From assembly GCA_035578175.1 (NCBI GenBank), contig JAQMRL010000005.1, positions 51,627,722 to 51,691,721 on the forward strand: a stretch of DNA of 64,000 nt. The letters run 5' to 3'. Positions within the stretch are counted from its first letter, which is position 1. The number at the start of each line of letters is the position of its first letter. This document shows positions 12,992 to 23,413 of the stretch, in pieces. This DNA comes from Catonia carolina. Lineage: Eukaryota > Arthropoda > Insecta > Hemiptera > Achilidae. The notes beneath the pieces are model-generated. The model was not told the DNA's origin. It saw only the letters and a list, made by a program, of their open reading frames with translations, and ran no database searches. Made by a program: the position numbers and the translations under genes.

Positions 12992-15148
12992 GAATATGAG
13001 TTATAACATTGTTACCATCGTGATTCGGCATAAAAATTTGTTGCTGTAACATCTGGGATGGTTGTTGTTTGCCCTGATTGCACTGAGCATGAGAACATGA
13101 ATTATTGTCATTACAACCGATCTGCAGTCTGTGTTGTGGCTGTTGTTGCTGTTGTTGAGATATAAAATTTTGTTGATGCTGATGACTGCCAACTATCATG
13201 TGACCAGGTGGAACACCTTGCTGAATTACTAAACTATTATTTTGTCCGGGTATTACATTTTCCTGACTACTACATGATCCCATACTTGTCATTACAACAG
13301 GTGAATTTATATAAGTACTATTTCCAGCTGAAAATGGTACCGATGGATTACCAGAACTATTACATATTACTTGTCCGCCATCAACCATCCCTTGGCCTGG
13401 CTGAGGATTATTTGGATTAACTGTAGGATTACAACCGGTCAAATTACAACTGACTGGATTATATCTGAAGTACTGAGGTGGCGGTGGTTGTGTCTGTGGT
13501 GGAGCTTGGCTTTGAGATTGTTGTCCAGCAGCTGGATTCCCTGAGTGTTGGTTACTGCCACTGTTCTCATGGTAACCTGGTGGATATTGTACCCGATTTA
13601 ATGCAGGATTACCCATCATAGGATTTTGGATCATAATTGAAGAACCATCAGATAAAATTTGTTGTGTTGACCCATCAACCCACGTCTGAAAAGAGTAAAA
13701 TATTTATTAATACATTTGTAACAAAACTAACAATAGAAAAATTATAAATAACGTGATCAATTGGTGTTTAGGGTTTACATTCCACAGTTGACATAATTTA
13801 AATTTTTTAGATATTCCAATTCTGTGAATGGAAAAACTGAGGAAATATAAACTATTACAACCAGAAATTACAACAGTTATAAAACTTGAACACGGATGGG
13901 GCAAGATTTACGGCCATAAACAAAATGAGACAGTCAATTATAGTTTAACGAACTAGAGACTGCAGATGAAGGCGGGGAGCATAGTGACCTAGATCACAGC
14001 ACAGAACCAATTGACTTTCGTTAATCGTATCCTGCGTTGTCATGTTTAGGTCCCACTGTGGATGAAAGCCTAACAAAAAGTCAACTGGAGTTCAGTGGAA
14101 CAGAGTATGACTTACAAAATGGGCAACTTCACACCCAACCTAGGCTGTTATTGGCTAGAACTCATCTGCAGTCTTTAGTTCATTGGGGTATAGACAATAA
14201 TTTGCAAAGGGAATTCATTCTTTCATTTCTGACCATACAACTGGTACGAAGTGGATGGGTGCTAATTTTACTGAAGTAAAAAAATTACTGCAGAAGTTAT
14301 ACTTTGGTTCAGATGTTCATCAGTGAAAGTGTTAATAAACAATTTTTATTTATATTAATTTTATAGCTTAACCCTTTGATGACTATGACGGATACATTCA
14401 CCAAAAAATCTTTCCCACACGCCAATTAGCAGATATCTGCATATTTACAAAATAAATTTAAAAAAATTGACTACAATTTGTGTTGGTAACCAACAAAATT
14501 TTGCCAAAATATCTAAATATTCTAGAAAATTTGCACTTGCGGAAGCTGGGTTGACAGCACTGCCTGCCAGTGTTTCCTGGCTGACAAGAGGTTAGTATTC
14601 CATGTCAGTCGTTACTGCTTATGTGAGTTACGTTCATCCAATTTAACCATAATATTTATTTATATCAAACAATCTTTGTATTTGTAGATTTGTATTCTTT
14701 TATTCATCAATTTAATGAATAAATAATTTTTTTGTTAGTTCTATTTATAGATATGTTCAGATAAGTCACGTCATTCCGGACGTAAGATGAATACATCTGT
14801 ATCCATTACTACTGTGTAAAAAATAAAAATATTTGATGAAATTTGCATGAATTCTGACCTTTTAAAAAGTTTTCTATTCAGAAAAACCAAGAATTTTTTT
14901 TTTATTCCAATCCACAATTAAATGCTTTTGTAATACGAAACTAACTCATCCATGAAAGGTTAACTTTACAAAAAATCTTTGATAAATAATACACAATCTT
15001 TGAAATACCTGAGTCTGAGTAGCTTCTTTACTATTTCTGTCTCGATCTCGCTGCGCCAAAAGCTGCGACACTGAAGCACTACCACCATATTGTACTTGTC
15101 CAACATTTCCAACACCAACTTTTCTCTTTTTCCTTTTTGCTCCAGCAT
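4731..15148 (-). CDS. Q/N/S/T-rich nuclear regulatory-type protein, 3' part of gene (join of 4 exons)
   Basis: The coding segments are complement(4731-4877, 6472-6578, 8423-13685, 15009-15148). All boundaries are GT/AG on the minus strand and the phases agree (1, 0, 1, 0), giving about 1884 residues of continuous frame ending in TAG. The product is low-complexity: long Q, N, H, S, T and V/I runs, a run of about 15 glutamines, His runs, and basic clusters that look like nuclear localisation signals (AKRKKRKVG near residue 4, KKGNKIQGK near 618, GKRKANVKKRKVSP near 1238). I see no catalytic fold, zinc finger or membrane segment. This composition is known from chromatin and transcription co-regulators. 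A faint resemblance of the KRK-TV-LL-like segment to MBD5/6 (sba in flies) is a guess only. N-terminal exons are missing because the first exon starts in mid-codon. Confidence 0.8.
5045..5220 (+). pseudogene. LINE reverse transcriptase fossil (C-terminal region), intronic
   Basis: Plus-strand translation gives QKLRTEATEIRLLRSSAEY then CLLDYKRNEDIRHELDV. This matches the pattern of the region after the RT thumb in RTE-like insect LINEs (an ETAEM.FLR..G....D..RNE.IR.EL motif). A neighbouring frame carries ECWILT, corresponding to the usual ESWTLT, so there is at least one frameshift. It lies antisense in the last intron of the Q-rich gene. Only about 55 residues remain. Confidence 0.6.
5530..6307. 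mobile_element. piggyBac-like non-autonomous element in an intron
   Basis: The element is flanked on both sides by TTAA (5526-5529 and 6308-6311), the invariant piggyBac target. The termini are short inverted repeats starting CTCGTTGAG. Internally it is AT-rich with no transposase frame. At 778 bp it would be a MITE-type derivative. It sits in the last intron of the minus-strand gene. The class rests on the TTAA duplication plus inverted tips only. Confidence 0.55.
6472..6578 (-). CDS. internal coding exon of the Q-rich gene (107 bp)
   Basis: The acceptor is TTGTTACAG at 6579-6587; the exon completes a Gly codon split with the upstream exon and ends GAT before a GTGAGT donor. It encodes NSGMSKTVSVSSFVESSSTI then QQFEGERHHKQHSAD. 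It is serine-rich and then charged, matching the style of its neighbours. Phase in 1, phase out 0, compatible with both flanking exons. Confidence 0.8.
7249..8090 (-). mobile_element. jockey-like non-LTR retrotransposon, 5'-truncated 3' end
   Basis: The minus strand encodes the end of a reverse transcriptase. The first block (8081-7689) contains VETVKFLGVSLDRSLSWDFY, then SHIRYGILVWGNSS and VFKIQKKAIRCM. After a frameshift near 7680 it continues CRPLFKELKLLTVPCLYIFE and ends with the HNHNTRNRNDYY region (stop near 7359). These are the thumb and C-terminal landmarks of jockey/CR1-like RTs. A poly(A)-like run (T-rich on the plus strand, 7249-7268) marks the 3' end. No endonuclease or RT catalytic core remains. 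The copy lies in the intron between exons 6472-6578 and 8423-13685, in the same orientation as the gene. Confidence 0.8.
8423..13685 (-). CDS. giant coding exon of the Q-rich gene (5263 bp)
   Basis: The acceptor TTTTCAG is at 13686-13692. The exon opens in phase 0 with TWVDGSTQQILSDGSS and ends after NIDAGYNR plus one base at an AGAG/GTAAAT donor (8423/8422), so 1754 codons are uninterrupted. The open frame can be extended past the donor, but splicing to 6578 keeps it open and seems more likely. The first internal Met is at 13634, yet upstream coding shows it is not the start. The order is: Q/H/N-rich N-terminal third with about 15 Gln at 12992-12948 and a His run; basic cluster near 11970-11905; V/I/T-rich middle; GKRKANVKKRKVSP near 10110; an array of NFI(L/I)SS-type motifs at 9212-8890; a G/S block near 8720-8670; and an acidic S/P tail. 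Confidence 0.85.
12948..12992 (-). repeat. CAA/CAG trinucleotide repeat coding polyglutamine
   Basis: About 15 consecutive Gln codons, almost all CAA with two CAG at the His-proximal end, followed by three His codons. Being nearly pure CAA, it may vary in length between individuals. It lies within the coding exon, in frame. Confidence 0.9.
13941..14190. mobile_element. TA-flanked MITE, copy 1
   Basis: A 250-bp element with inverted ends (TAGTTTAACGAACTAGAGAC at the left and a related complement at the right) sharing the core ACTAAAGACTGCAGATGA. It is flanked by TA at 13939-13940 and 14191-14192. Related copies are at 37100-37466 and 39151-39398. An apparent open frame crossing it is matched only by the other MITE copies, so I treat it as noncoding. 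Probably Tc1/mariner-related, judged by the TA target. Confidence 0.65.
14372..14959. mobile_element. piggyBac-like non-autonomous element, intronic
   Basis: Flanked by TTAA (14368-14371 and 14960-14963). The left tip CCCTTTGATGACTATGA and the right tip (complement CCTTTCATGGATGAG) are only partly inverted. The CCYTTT start after TTAA is common in piggyBac-like families. It is 588 bp without a transposase frame and lies in the intron between exons 13685 and 15009. Confidence 0.45.
15009..15148 (-). CDS. first coding exon of the Q-rich gene visible in the window
   Basis: The acceptor is TTGATTGTTTCAG (AG at 15150-15149). The exon starts at the second base of a codon, so one base comes from an upstream exon not found here. 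It runs 46 codons to a CAG/GTATTT donor (15009/15008). It encodes AGAKRKKRKVGVGNVGQVQY, then GGSASVSQLLAQRDRDRNSK and EATQTQ. The AKRKKRKVG cluster is a strong candidate nuclear localisation signal. Confidence 0.8.
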
Positions 15149-15789
15149 CTGAAACAATCAATTAATACATATATAATATTTTATCACTCAATACCGAATT
15201 TAAATTAATACAAATATTTTTATTAATACACAGTGAATATGACCCATAAACTTACACATATCAAATACATTGCTGTTACTGAATACATCTGCAAAATAAA
15301 GTTCACTTGCCAAAAATTTAAAACTCCATGTCATCAAAACGAATTTATTCCCTACTACTGATAAACTACAAACTACAGAAATAATGTAATACGGTAAAAA
15401 GGTACTGATGGAAATTTGAGGATATGAAGTGAACTTGTAATGGGTTACTTAAATAATTTTGCAGCCATGCTACTATACTATAGCAGTACACTAATACTAC
15501 AGCAGCACAATAATTAGTCACCATAAAAATCTCCATTGAGTCAGTTTCTACTATAACGTAAAATTAAATTGTATGTCTTAAAAATTTAAAACAAAAAACA
15601 TTTCATCCTTCACCATCTGCATTACCAGGAATTGCAGAACAGTCGGACGTTAAACCAAAAAAAAAAATCAATAGAAAAGGTGAAGCACTTAAGAGAATCT
15701 TAAAGAACAAAGTCAGATGATATACTCCTGAAATTTAATAGCATGAAGTCCTAATAGCTTGTTTCAAAATGAGACATGAACATGGACAA

Positions 15790-16065
15790 GTGCCCGCACA
15801 CAATGACTACTTAGTGCAGAGATGAGGCTTCTGAGGAATGTGGTGGGTTATTCCAGACAGAACCGACAATGGGATGTAGAAATTAGATAGCAACTGGATA
15901 TTTTTTAATAGTGAAAAGAATCTATAACTACTAAGAATGTACATTGGAAAAATTAATGTGGACAAAATTACATTTAGAAGTACAACCTGAGGATGAGATG
16001 GAACTTGCAAAGGCCAAGAAGAAGATGGAAGAACCAATGATCTTGGGAACTGAATGGCATAAAGG
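15790..16065 (+). pseudogene. RTE-like LINE fossil (RT C-terminus)
   Basis: The plus strand shows AEMRLLRNVVGYSRQNRQWD near 15815, matching the AEM.(F/L)LR.V.GYTR landmark of the RTE-type fragment at 50500-51240. About 200 bases on is RPRRRWKNQ with a stop, matching the RP.(K/R)RW motif near the C-terminus of such proteins. Several frameshifts and stops lie between them. Confidence 0.5.
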
Positions 16066-16387
16066 GCTGTGTGCCAAATACTTTACATTACAAGGATGAA
16101 AATTTTAATCAACACTCAAAATTCAAAATCCTGGTCCACAAAATAGCTTTGCAACCAAGTCGATTTGCATTTCATCTGAAATTTTTAAACTAACGTTAAG
16201 TGTTAAACACACAGTGCCAGACGAATATGTATCATTCTCAGTAGAAAAATTTCAGTAAACTAGTTCTTTTGTTTTAGAAAAACATAAAATTTTTTTATTT
16301 CCTTTAATTTATCCGGATGACTAGAGTAAAAAAATAATGGATTTTGACCATATCACCAGACTCATTATTTGATTTTTTTTTTTTTGT

Positions 16388-16560
16388 ATAGGGCCAAATT
16401 TAGAAAATGTGAGGTGGAATTTTAAGACTTTCCTGGAAGCTCTTTTTGCAGCCCACATTCTCAGCGTTCACCACTATAGGCTTTTCTCCTTTCTTCTGTT
16501 CACCCAGTGTTTTGCTTTTTCCTCTTTATGGAAGCCATTATAGTCCATAATTATTTGTCT
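16388..16560 (-). repeat. dispersed repeat of unknown class, copy 1
   Basis: The reverse complement matches 25140-25312 at high identity: shared blocks include GGCTTCCATAAAGAGG, AGAAGAAAGGAGAAA, GCTGAGAATGTGGGCTGCAA and the end TTGGCCCT. No terminal repeats or coding motif are recognisable. Confidence 0.6.
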
Positions 16561-16630
16561 GTATTTAGTTTGGTTCATTAAATTCCACGGTTTATTCCGG
16601 TTTTCTCAATATTCTTTTTAACTTTTTTAA

Positions 16631-17191
16631 CGTGTTGATTGCTACATGACCCAAATATGTGTCACACTTGTCTTTAAAAATGAGCCTCAAGCATCAAAAA
16701 TGAGTCACAGTACATTACACATTTTTAAGTCGTGTATTACTAATGTGGTTTCAAAAGCTATGGTTTCAGAAAGTGACCTTGTACACTCAGCCGGTTCAAA
16801 TAGTTGGCCTTTTTCAAATAATAGGATATTGCGTTTACAGGTAGTTTTTCTTGTGGTCCTCCACTAGAATGCTGTTATTATTTGTAATTTTATTATTTCT
16901 TTTGCTTATTTTGGTTGATTGAAATAGTCTAGAATACTTAGCAACTAAACCCAGTTGTACATTTTTTATTTTGACGCAAAAATGGGTCACATGACTCTGA
17001 ATGTAAAATCATTCCAGCAGGCCATGTGAAAGAAAAGTGTGTCACAACTTTATTTTACAAAAAAAAATTAGTATTTGTTATTAAATAAAATAAGTAAAAT
17101 AACAAGAAAAATGTATAAAATGTGACAAAATAAAAAAAGTACGATGGCCCCTGCTGTACGTGTCACAAAATTTAGTGTGGCAGTCAACGTG
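16631..17191. mobile_element. piggyBac-like non-autonomous element
   Basis: The flanks are TTAA at 16627-16630 and 17192-17195. The terminal inverted repeats are CGTGTTGATTGCTAC at the left and, complemented, CACGTTGACTGCCAC at the right. It is 561 bp with no transposase. Internally it repeats a short word resembling ATGGGTCACATGAC near both ends, possible subterminal transposase sites. Confidence 0.7.
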
Positions 17192-18059
17192 TTAAACCAT
17201 TTATCCCACACCTTAGATCGATTTTTTAGTATCTTAAAAATTTGTTTTGTCCACCGGTTGTCATCCATTCTATACAGTTATCCATAAAATGATTTTAATT
17301 GCATAATAATTTTAACCTTCTTCAATGAAAAATTAACGCCGATTTAAAATATAATAATACATAAACGGAAGAAGAAAAAGAAGAAAACAAAATATAAATA
17401 AGTAGAAAAATAAAACAGTTTAAAAATATAAAATCATTTTAAAAGTAATTACAATGAATAATAACTAACGATGGCTAATGAAGTATTATAAAATAGTTAA
17501 TAATCGACATAAAAATAAAACCGGCGTTCAATATAATTTACAAATAGGAGTGAAGCAGTTTATTTGTTAGGACGAGCTAGTAACTACGCTGGTGTTTTGA
17601 CCTTGACTAGGGTCATGATTCAATAGTATTAGTAACAAGCCAACTACAATTAGTATTGCAAAGTAATTTGCATCACAAATGTTAACCATAATTATTGTTA
17701 CGTCTCAAACATTTATCTGATTTACTTGCCAAGAAAGGAATAACGATTATCGCTTTAAAATAATAATTATCATTGTTCGAATAAGTGTTTGTCACAGTTT
17801 ATTTTTTTATTTACGGTGATACCAGATGTGAATTATTTATTAAAAGAACTTATAATAAATTTTTATTAACTTTAGAATTATTAATCTGCAGAAAAAATAA
17901 ATAAAATGAACACCTGTTAGTTTAATTAACATATTTATCTTACTTAAAATAAAATAATGTCCTCACTATTTAAAATTATATCCAAGGGACTAGGCATTTT
18001 AATCGTTATATAGAGACGAACCAAAAATTGAAGAAATTAGTTTAAAAATAAAGTAATAT

Positions 18060-19198
18060 CATTATATTCACATATGAATCAGCATCACAACCCTCAGATG
18101 TTTTAAAGTTACCAATGTGAAGCTCTGACGCAGATAATTCTGCTTTTGTTTTTTGGCCCAAAGAGTGGGGATATGGTTTATACGCTGCAGTTGAAACCAC
18201 TGCAACATAACGCAATCCAAATCCTCATCCTGAAGCTTTCGTAATTTCTTCCTGATATCTTTCTTTACTTCTGCATCAACCCAATTCTTTCCATCCTTCC
18301 AGATGGTAGCCACAGTTGACTGGGAGAATCCCATTCATCAAACACCATCCGTTTATTTCACACATTTCTTTAATGCCCGAATCAATGATAACTTTTCTTC
18401 AACGGTGAGCACTTTACGCTTTTTAAGAACATATCGACCGTTCACACACTGAAAAACAACTGAAACTGTACAGTAGCGACCAACACATCAGTGTGAACAT
18501 AGAAAAAGAGACGCTGGACAATAATAGAGGAGTTTAGCACTTGCCATTCTTCAACTGAGAAACAAAATAGGCCAGGTGACGATTGTACTCAGGTAACATG
18601 GATCAGGGGCGGTTTCAGGGAAGGGGCCATGGGGGCCATGCCCCCCCCCGAAATACTAGGAAAACTTAGTTTAATTTTTTCTATAAGCTATTATTTCTAA
18701 CAAAACTGAATCCCAATACTCGTACCTATCACTTAACAATAATTATTTTAGTATAAGAATGAGTCAAACAGAAAGTATCTATTTTTAAATAGTATTAAGA
18801 TAACAATCAGAGTCAGTAGTCAAAAGCCACTCGCATCCAGTCAGCACCTTGAAAATTTCTCTATGAATTGAAATTGTGGTTACAGCAATACAGCATAAAA
18901 GAGGACTTTTCAATGACTCAATTACAAACTATGTAGTAAGAGCTACATAAAAACAAGATAGCCCCCCCCCCCCGAAAATCAGCCCTGGAACCGCCCCTGA
19001 CGTGGATGCATGCTTTTGAAACAATACAAAGTGAACTACACCGCGCTGAACTACTAATATTGTATATCATTGTTATAACAAGTGATCAATATCGATATAG
19101 AGAAAGAATATATACATTAATGTTATGGCAAACCAAACAATCCTCATTCGTTTACTCCATCGTTATACAAGGATTATCGTTATAACGAGAGACTACTG
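18060..19198 (-). mobile_element. Tigger/pogo-type transposon remnant
   Basis: The 5' terminus (complement of 19198) reads CAGTAGTCTCTCGTTATAAC, a classical Tigger-type end, followed outside by TA at 19199-19200. From 18450 the minus strand encodes a CENP-B-like helix-turn-helix start, KRKVLTVEEKLSLIRALKKC; after two stops it continues MGFSQSTVATIWKDG and CVMLQWFQLQRINHIP. Another frame then gives ELHIGNFKTSEG, matching the (L)GN.FKAS.GW landmark. The DDE domain is absent and I could not find the matching 3' terminus, so the copy is truncated. It is split by the hAT MITE at 18604-18999. Confidence 0.7.
18604..18999. mobile_element. hAT-type MITE (396 bp) nested in the Tigger remnant
   Basis: The inverted termini are CAGGGGCGGTTTCAGGG and, complemented, CAGGGGCGGTTCCAGGG, the typical hAT CAGGGG tip. 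An 8-bp target duplication is visible: ACATGGAT (18596-18603) and ACGTGGAT (19000-19007), with one mismatch. G/C homopolymer tracts lie just inside both ends. No coding capacity. Confidence 0.8.
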
Positions 19199-19845
19199 TA
19201 GCACAAAAAATGTTATCACATGTCAAATCACATTCCACTAGTAAATTCAGTGAATGTAACATTTCAATTGAAAATAGCAAGTAAATTTGAAAGGTAAAAT
19301 TTTTGATGATGAAAAATCTTATTGGCTTAGGACACAGATGACAGACATATTCAAATTCCATTATTTTCCACTAAATAAAAACTTTTAAGTGCTTCCCTGC
19401 AACAGTCTTTGTCATATAGGATGTATCTGTTGAGGCTAACTGGTTTTAGCATTAATAGATGAGGAACTTACAAAACTTTTTAATTTTTCGAAAATCAATG
19501 TAATTTTTTGAATTTAATTTAATTTATTTATAAAAATAAAATTTAATTTTTTTTCAAAAATTGGAGTACATGAATTTCAAACTTCGTGAACAACTTTTAC
19601 ACGTTTTTTATAAATTTAATGATAATGGCCCGAGTACAAAATAATGGTTATTACATATTATGAGTACAATTATGGTTATAAGTTCATTATTATGGAAGTT
19701 AGTATTTTCAACTAAATTCCACCTAAAAATAAATCCGTTAATTTCTTATCATTCGCTGTAACACATTTACTCATCAGCTGCTTACAATTGACCCTACAAT
19801 ACATTGTACTGCTACTAAAAATTCATTTAAAATTAAAAAAAAAAA

Positions 19846-21105
19846 AAAAATCGGGTGTTAAACACTCACACGACTTTCTCTTGCCATGTATATTATGAAA
19901 TTATAACCCCAGTTTAATCATAAACAGTTGATTTTTGGAGATGAAGGTTCCTGGTTCAAATCCTAGTAAAAATAGTTAGTTACTTTTATATGAATTTGAA
20001 TGCTAGACAGTGGTTACCGGTGTACTTTGGTGGTTGGGGTTCAATTAACCATACTCTCTCAGGAATGGTCGACCTGAGTCTGTACAAGACTAGACTTCAT
20101 TTACACGTCATACATATCATCCTCATTTCATTGGGTCACACGGGTGCTTATTATTCTGAATTGAACAGATTGCAACGTACACACATAAGGATTGGACAAA
20201 AAGTTTAATCATTAGTAAACAATGTAAGATGAAAACATAACCTAATTTTAATCATGGGTGAATGATGCTAAATGAAAATTGACCTTTGTAAAACTTAAAA
20301 ATACTAATTATTTTTATTTTTATTATTTATAAATACAACCTAAAAAGAAAATCACTAATTGATGCTAAACTAGGCTCAGCAGAAATGAATGTTTGAAATG
20401 AAAGTTGTAGGTTTTTAATTTTCTTTACCTTAGATTGTTTACACTTATGCCGTAAAAATCATACTAAGGCTACAATTTTCACAAATCCTATTTTTTACAG
20501 ATTTTGATGAGAGAAAAAAAAGAAAATACTAACTGACTGTAAACTAAGCGTTATATAAAAAAAATCTTTGAAATAAAAGTCATATATTTTTTTATTTCCT
20601 GCAATGTTCGTTATATACATTTTTGCCCTACAATGCATATTACAGCCACAATCTTAAAAAAAAAGTTATTTTAACGAACACCATTTCAATTTTTCCTCTA
20701 AAATTTCATCAAACATGTTGCTTACCTTATCAAATAGAGCATAAAATAAGTTGTAAAAGAGGCGATTTTTAGAAAAATTGTACGAGTCGTTTTTGAGAAA
20801 ATCGCGAAAACATGAAAAATCACACGAATAAACTACTTCTTCCAGTTGGCCGATTTATATAAAAATGTTCATGTCGAGCCCACAAGTAGTATCAATACTT
20901 AAGATTCAAATTTCAACTTCATATTTTGTTCCATTTTTGAGATTCTTTGTTCACACACAAACACAGACTGATTGCTAAAAATATGGTTTTTGAGTTCAGG
21001 GGAGCCTAAAACATGTACTGCCGGTGAAAACTGGATTTTGAAAAATCGACATGTAAACAATACTTTCCTTCTTATACATTCATAATGGGCAAGAAAAACT
21101 AACAA
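19846..21105 (+). mobile_element. H element (Helentron/DINE-1-like), copy 1, interrupted
   Basis: It starts with the hairpin end (GGTGTTAAACACTCACACGA) and the inverted word ACTTTCTCTTGCC, and ends with the matching GGCAAGAAAAACT near 21100. Between them lie both internal units, the TCAGGGGAGCCTAAAACATG block and a degenerate microsatellite zone. A SINE at 19922-20201 interrupts it near the start. Strand is given as hairpin end first; the true transcription direction is unknown. Confidence 0.65.
19922..20201 (+). mobile_element. tRNA-derived SINE (family S1), 5'-truncated
   Basis: It matches the S1 copies at 38667 and 50158 from the B box (CTGGTTCAAATCC) through the body to the 3' end near CACACATAAGGATTG. 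It is bounded by a perfect 11-bp target duplication AGTTTAATCAT (19911-19921 and 20202-20212). The A-box half of the tRNA head is missing. Confidence 0.75.
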
Positions 21106-21602
21106 TAAATTAAATAATCCAATTATAATGGCTTGATTGTTCAATCAATATCAATGCTTGTTATCACTAAAATTCATTTACAGACAAGCCAAAATTGGAT
21201 AAATTACGAGTGAAATAAGCAGATAGTCAGATTGAAAGGGTTAAAGGGTTACGTTGCTGATAGTGACATGTTAAAGGTGAAAGTGAACAGTGCCGAAGTG
21301 TTCACATCGAACCACCTCATCACTATACCTCCAACCTTAAGGCAAATTAATAATAATATTACCCGAATATTCACACACACGTTCATATGTTAATGAAATG
21401 AACATTACTGAAAGCAAATCGAATATTTTATTTACAGACTCTTCTATTTAATCAAAAATAAAAAAGATAAAAATAGTTCAGTTATGTGGTGCAGAGTGCT
21501 TAGATATATAAAACGAAAAAACTGAGATTCAGCTCCCAGCTAAGATCTGAAAAATTTGACACGTAAAACTTATAATAATTGTTGATGACCAATTTCTTAT
21601 GT

Positions 21603-21999
21603 AGTTGTTTAGGTTAAACAGCCGAAAGGCTGATTTGAACCTTAAGAGGTTTTACTAAGTAAAAATGAGGAGTGAGGTGGTTTACTATTGCCTTCCTCAT
21701 AGAGTTGAAAGAATATGCTTATCATGATGCTAGGTCCTCCAAAAAGCCTGTACTTTCCACCTAGCAAATGACCCATCACTTCATTCACCACAGGGCTGGC
21801 TGTGTAGTGAAATTCATTATTTATTATTATCATTTTATTATTCTCAGAGGAGATTACTGTGACTAGTGTCTTTTGCACCTATACTTCTTCTGTTCTTAAA
21901 TAGTTCAATCATTTGATTGGCTGACTATTTGATAAAAAAACAGAACTATTTTTTGTAGCCCTGGAACCGACAGATTGAGTGCAATTAATTTAATACTCA
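21603..21999 (-). mobile_element. R1 SINE-like repeat
   Basis: A near full-length copy, read here from its 3' end: GTTGTTTAGG, the hairpin CAGCCGAAAGGCTG, then the body with TCTGTTCTTAAAT and the GTAGCCCTGGAACC block. It is directly followed by a second copy. Strand is assigned so that the element ends in (AAC)n. Confidence 0.75.
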
Positions 22000-22008
22000 A
22001 AAACTTAT

Positions 22009-22399
22009 ATTGTTGTTTAGGTCATCAGCCGAAAAACTGGTTTGAACCTATAGAGATTTTAACTAAGTAAAATGAGGAGTGAGGTGGTTTACAATTACCT
22101 TCCTCACTGAGTGGAGAAGTATGCTTATCAGCACATCGGGCCTTCAGAAAAGCATCTACTTTCCACCCTGCAAATGACACCTTCACTTTGCTCACTACAG
22201 GGTCTGGTTATATAATAAAATAATTACCCTCAGAAGAGGTAACTCAGATTAGTTTCTTTTACATCTCTACCTTTTCTGTTCTTAGATGCTTCAGTCATAA
22301 TTGGCAGACCATGTGATAAGAAACAACTATTTTTTGTAGCCCTGGAGCTACCAGATTGAGTGCAAATAATTTAACACTCCACCTGCCTGTTATGGGTAT
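22009..22399 (-). mobile_element. R1 SINE-like repeat, tandem neighbour
   Basis: Full-length R1 in the same orientation as 21603-21999 and about 10 bp away, ending in ACCTGCCTGTTATGGG. The hairpin arm is mutated here (CAGCCGAAAAACTG). Confidence 0.75.
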
Positions 22400-22469
22400 A
22401 ATGACACCTTACATTAAACTAAAAAAAATTTCAAGAACATCATTTTTTGGATAAATAACCATTAAAAAG

Positions 22470-22650
22470 TATAGTTGTCGTATTGGTCAACAGCCTAAAG
22501 GCTAGATTAAATCCCTAGATGATCAATGAAGTATATAAAATTGGCGACTTTTTTAATACATAATACGGAAAGTATGACTTTTATCATAATTCCAGGCTTA
22601 CTGGGAAATATCTTGATTTCCACTTAGCAAATGGCATGTCAGGTTTCATC
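22470..22650 (-). mobile_element. old, diverged R1 fragment
   Basis: Retains the hairpin in a changed form (CAGCCTAAAGGCTAG) and a block like TTTCCACTTAGCAAATG, but differs at many other positions and stops early. Assignment rests on the order of these blocks. Confidence 0.45.
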
Positions 22651-23164
22651 TTAAAAGTTTCTTCATTTTGCACTTCGTTTTACGTGTATTTTACACTGAT
22701 AATAGAAAAAATATAAACAACATGGACAAGGCATCATACCAGACTAGATCATTCTAATCCTTTCCCTAATAACTTAGTTGACAACAGCAACTTGCATAAC
22801 TTAATAGACGGCATTTTTAAACCTATCTTTCTGAGAATGATTTTACAGCAACACTAACATAAACAAATTATTGGTATTACGAGATAGAGTCACCAGCATT
22901 AATGATGATTTCTTGAATCAGAACTGAACAACACCAAATTAGTTGCTAGATTTCTACCGGATAGGTAGGACATTAAAAGCGAAAAGAGAGCTAAAAAAAT
23001 TCAATACAAAACTCAGTAGATCTATTGCATGTTCTAGCAAAAATTGTACACAGAAATTATGCGATAAAATCATAATATTAGTTATTTTGGATTATAAAGT
23101 TTTTGATAATTTTTTCAATCAGAATAATATGCACAGTTATTTATGGTTAATCTGAACATTTAGA

Positions 23165-23413
23165 TATCTGGACTAGAAGAGGTAGAGGTGTAAAAGACTA
23201 ATCAGAGTTATCTCCTCTTGAGAGTAATAAATTTCACTATACAGCCAACCCCCTGTGAATGAAGTGAAGTGAAGGTGTCATTTGCAGGGTGAAAAGTAGG
23301 TGCTTTTAACTCGGTGAGGAAGGCAAAGTAAACCACCTCACTCCTTGTTTTACTCAGTAAAACCTCTATAGGTTCAAACCAGCCTTTCGGCTGTTGATCT
23401 AAACAACAATGAA
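23165..23413 (+). mobile_element. R1 SINE-like repeat, 5'-truncated
   Basis: Begins at the GAAGAGGTAGAGGTGT block and continues to the 3' hairpin and CTAAACAACAA tail. Truncation at the end opposite the tail is what target-primed reverse transcription produces. Confidence 0.7.

Noticed and set aside
8390..13420. Other open frames on both strands across the big exon (for example 12456-13049 plus, 10826-11431 minus)
   Set aside because: They are shadows of the Q-rich frame: their compositions follow from CAA/GTT-type codons read in other frames, and splice phases support only the main frame.
13634..13636. Start codon of the Q-rich protein at 13634
   Set aside because: The frame stays open upstream to a good acceptor and joins in phase to the exon 15009-15148, so this ATG is internal.
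14037..14279. 80-codon frame (starts MSCLGPTVDESLTK), shared with 39098-39304
   Set aside because: The shared part is entirely inside copies of the TA-flanked MITE; similarity is explained by the repeat and the frame is broken in the third copy.
18420..18450. Working Tigger-derived host gene
   Set aside because: Two stop codons separate the first helix-turn-helix part from the rest, a frameshift follows and the catalytic region is missing.
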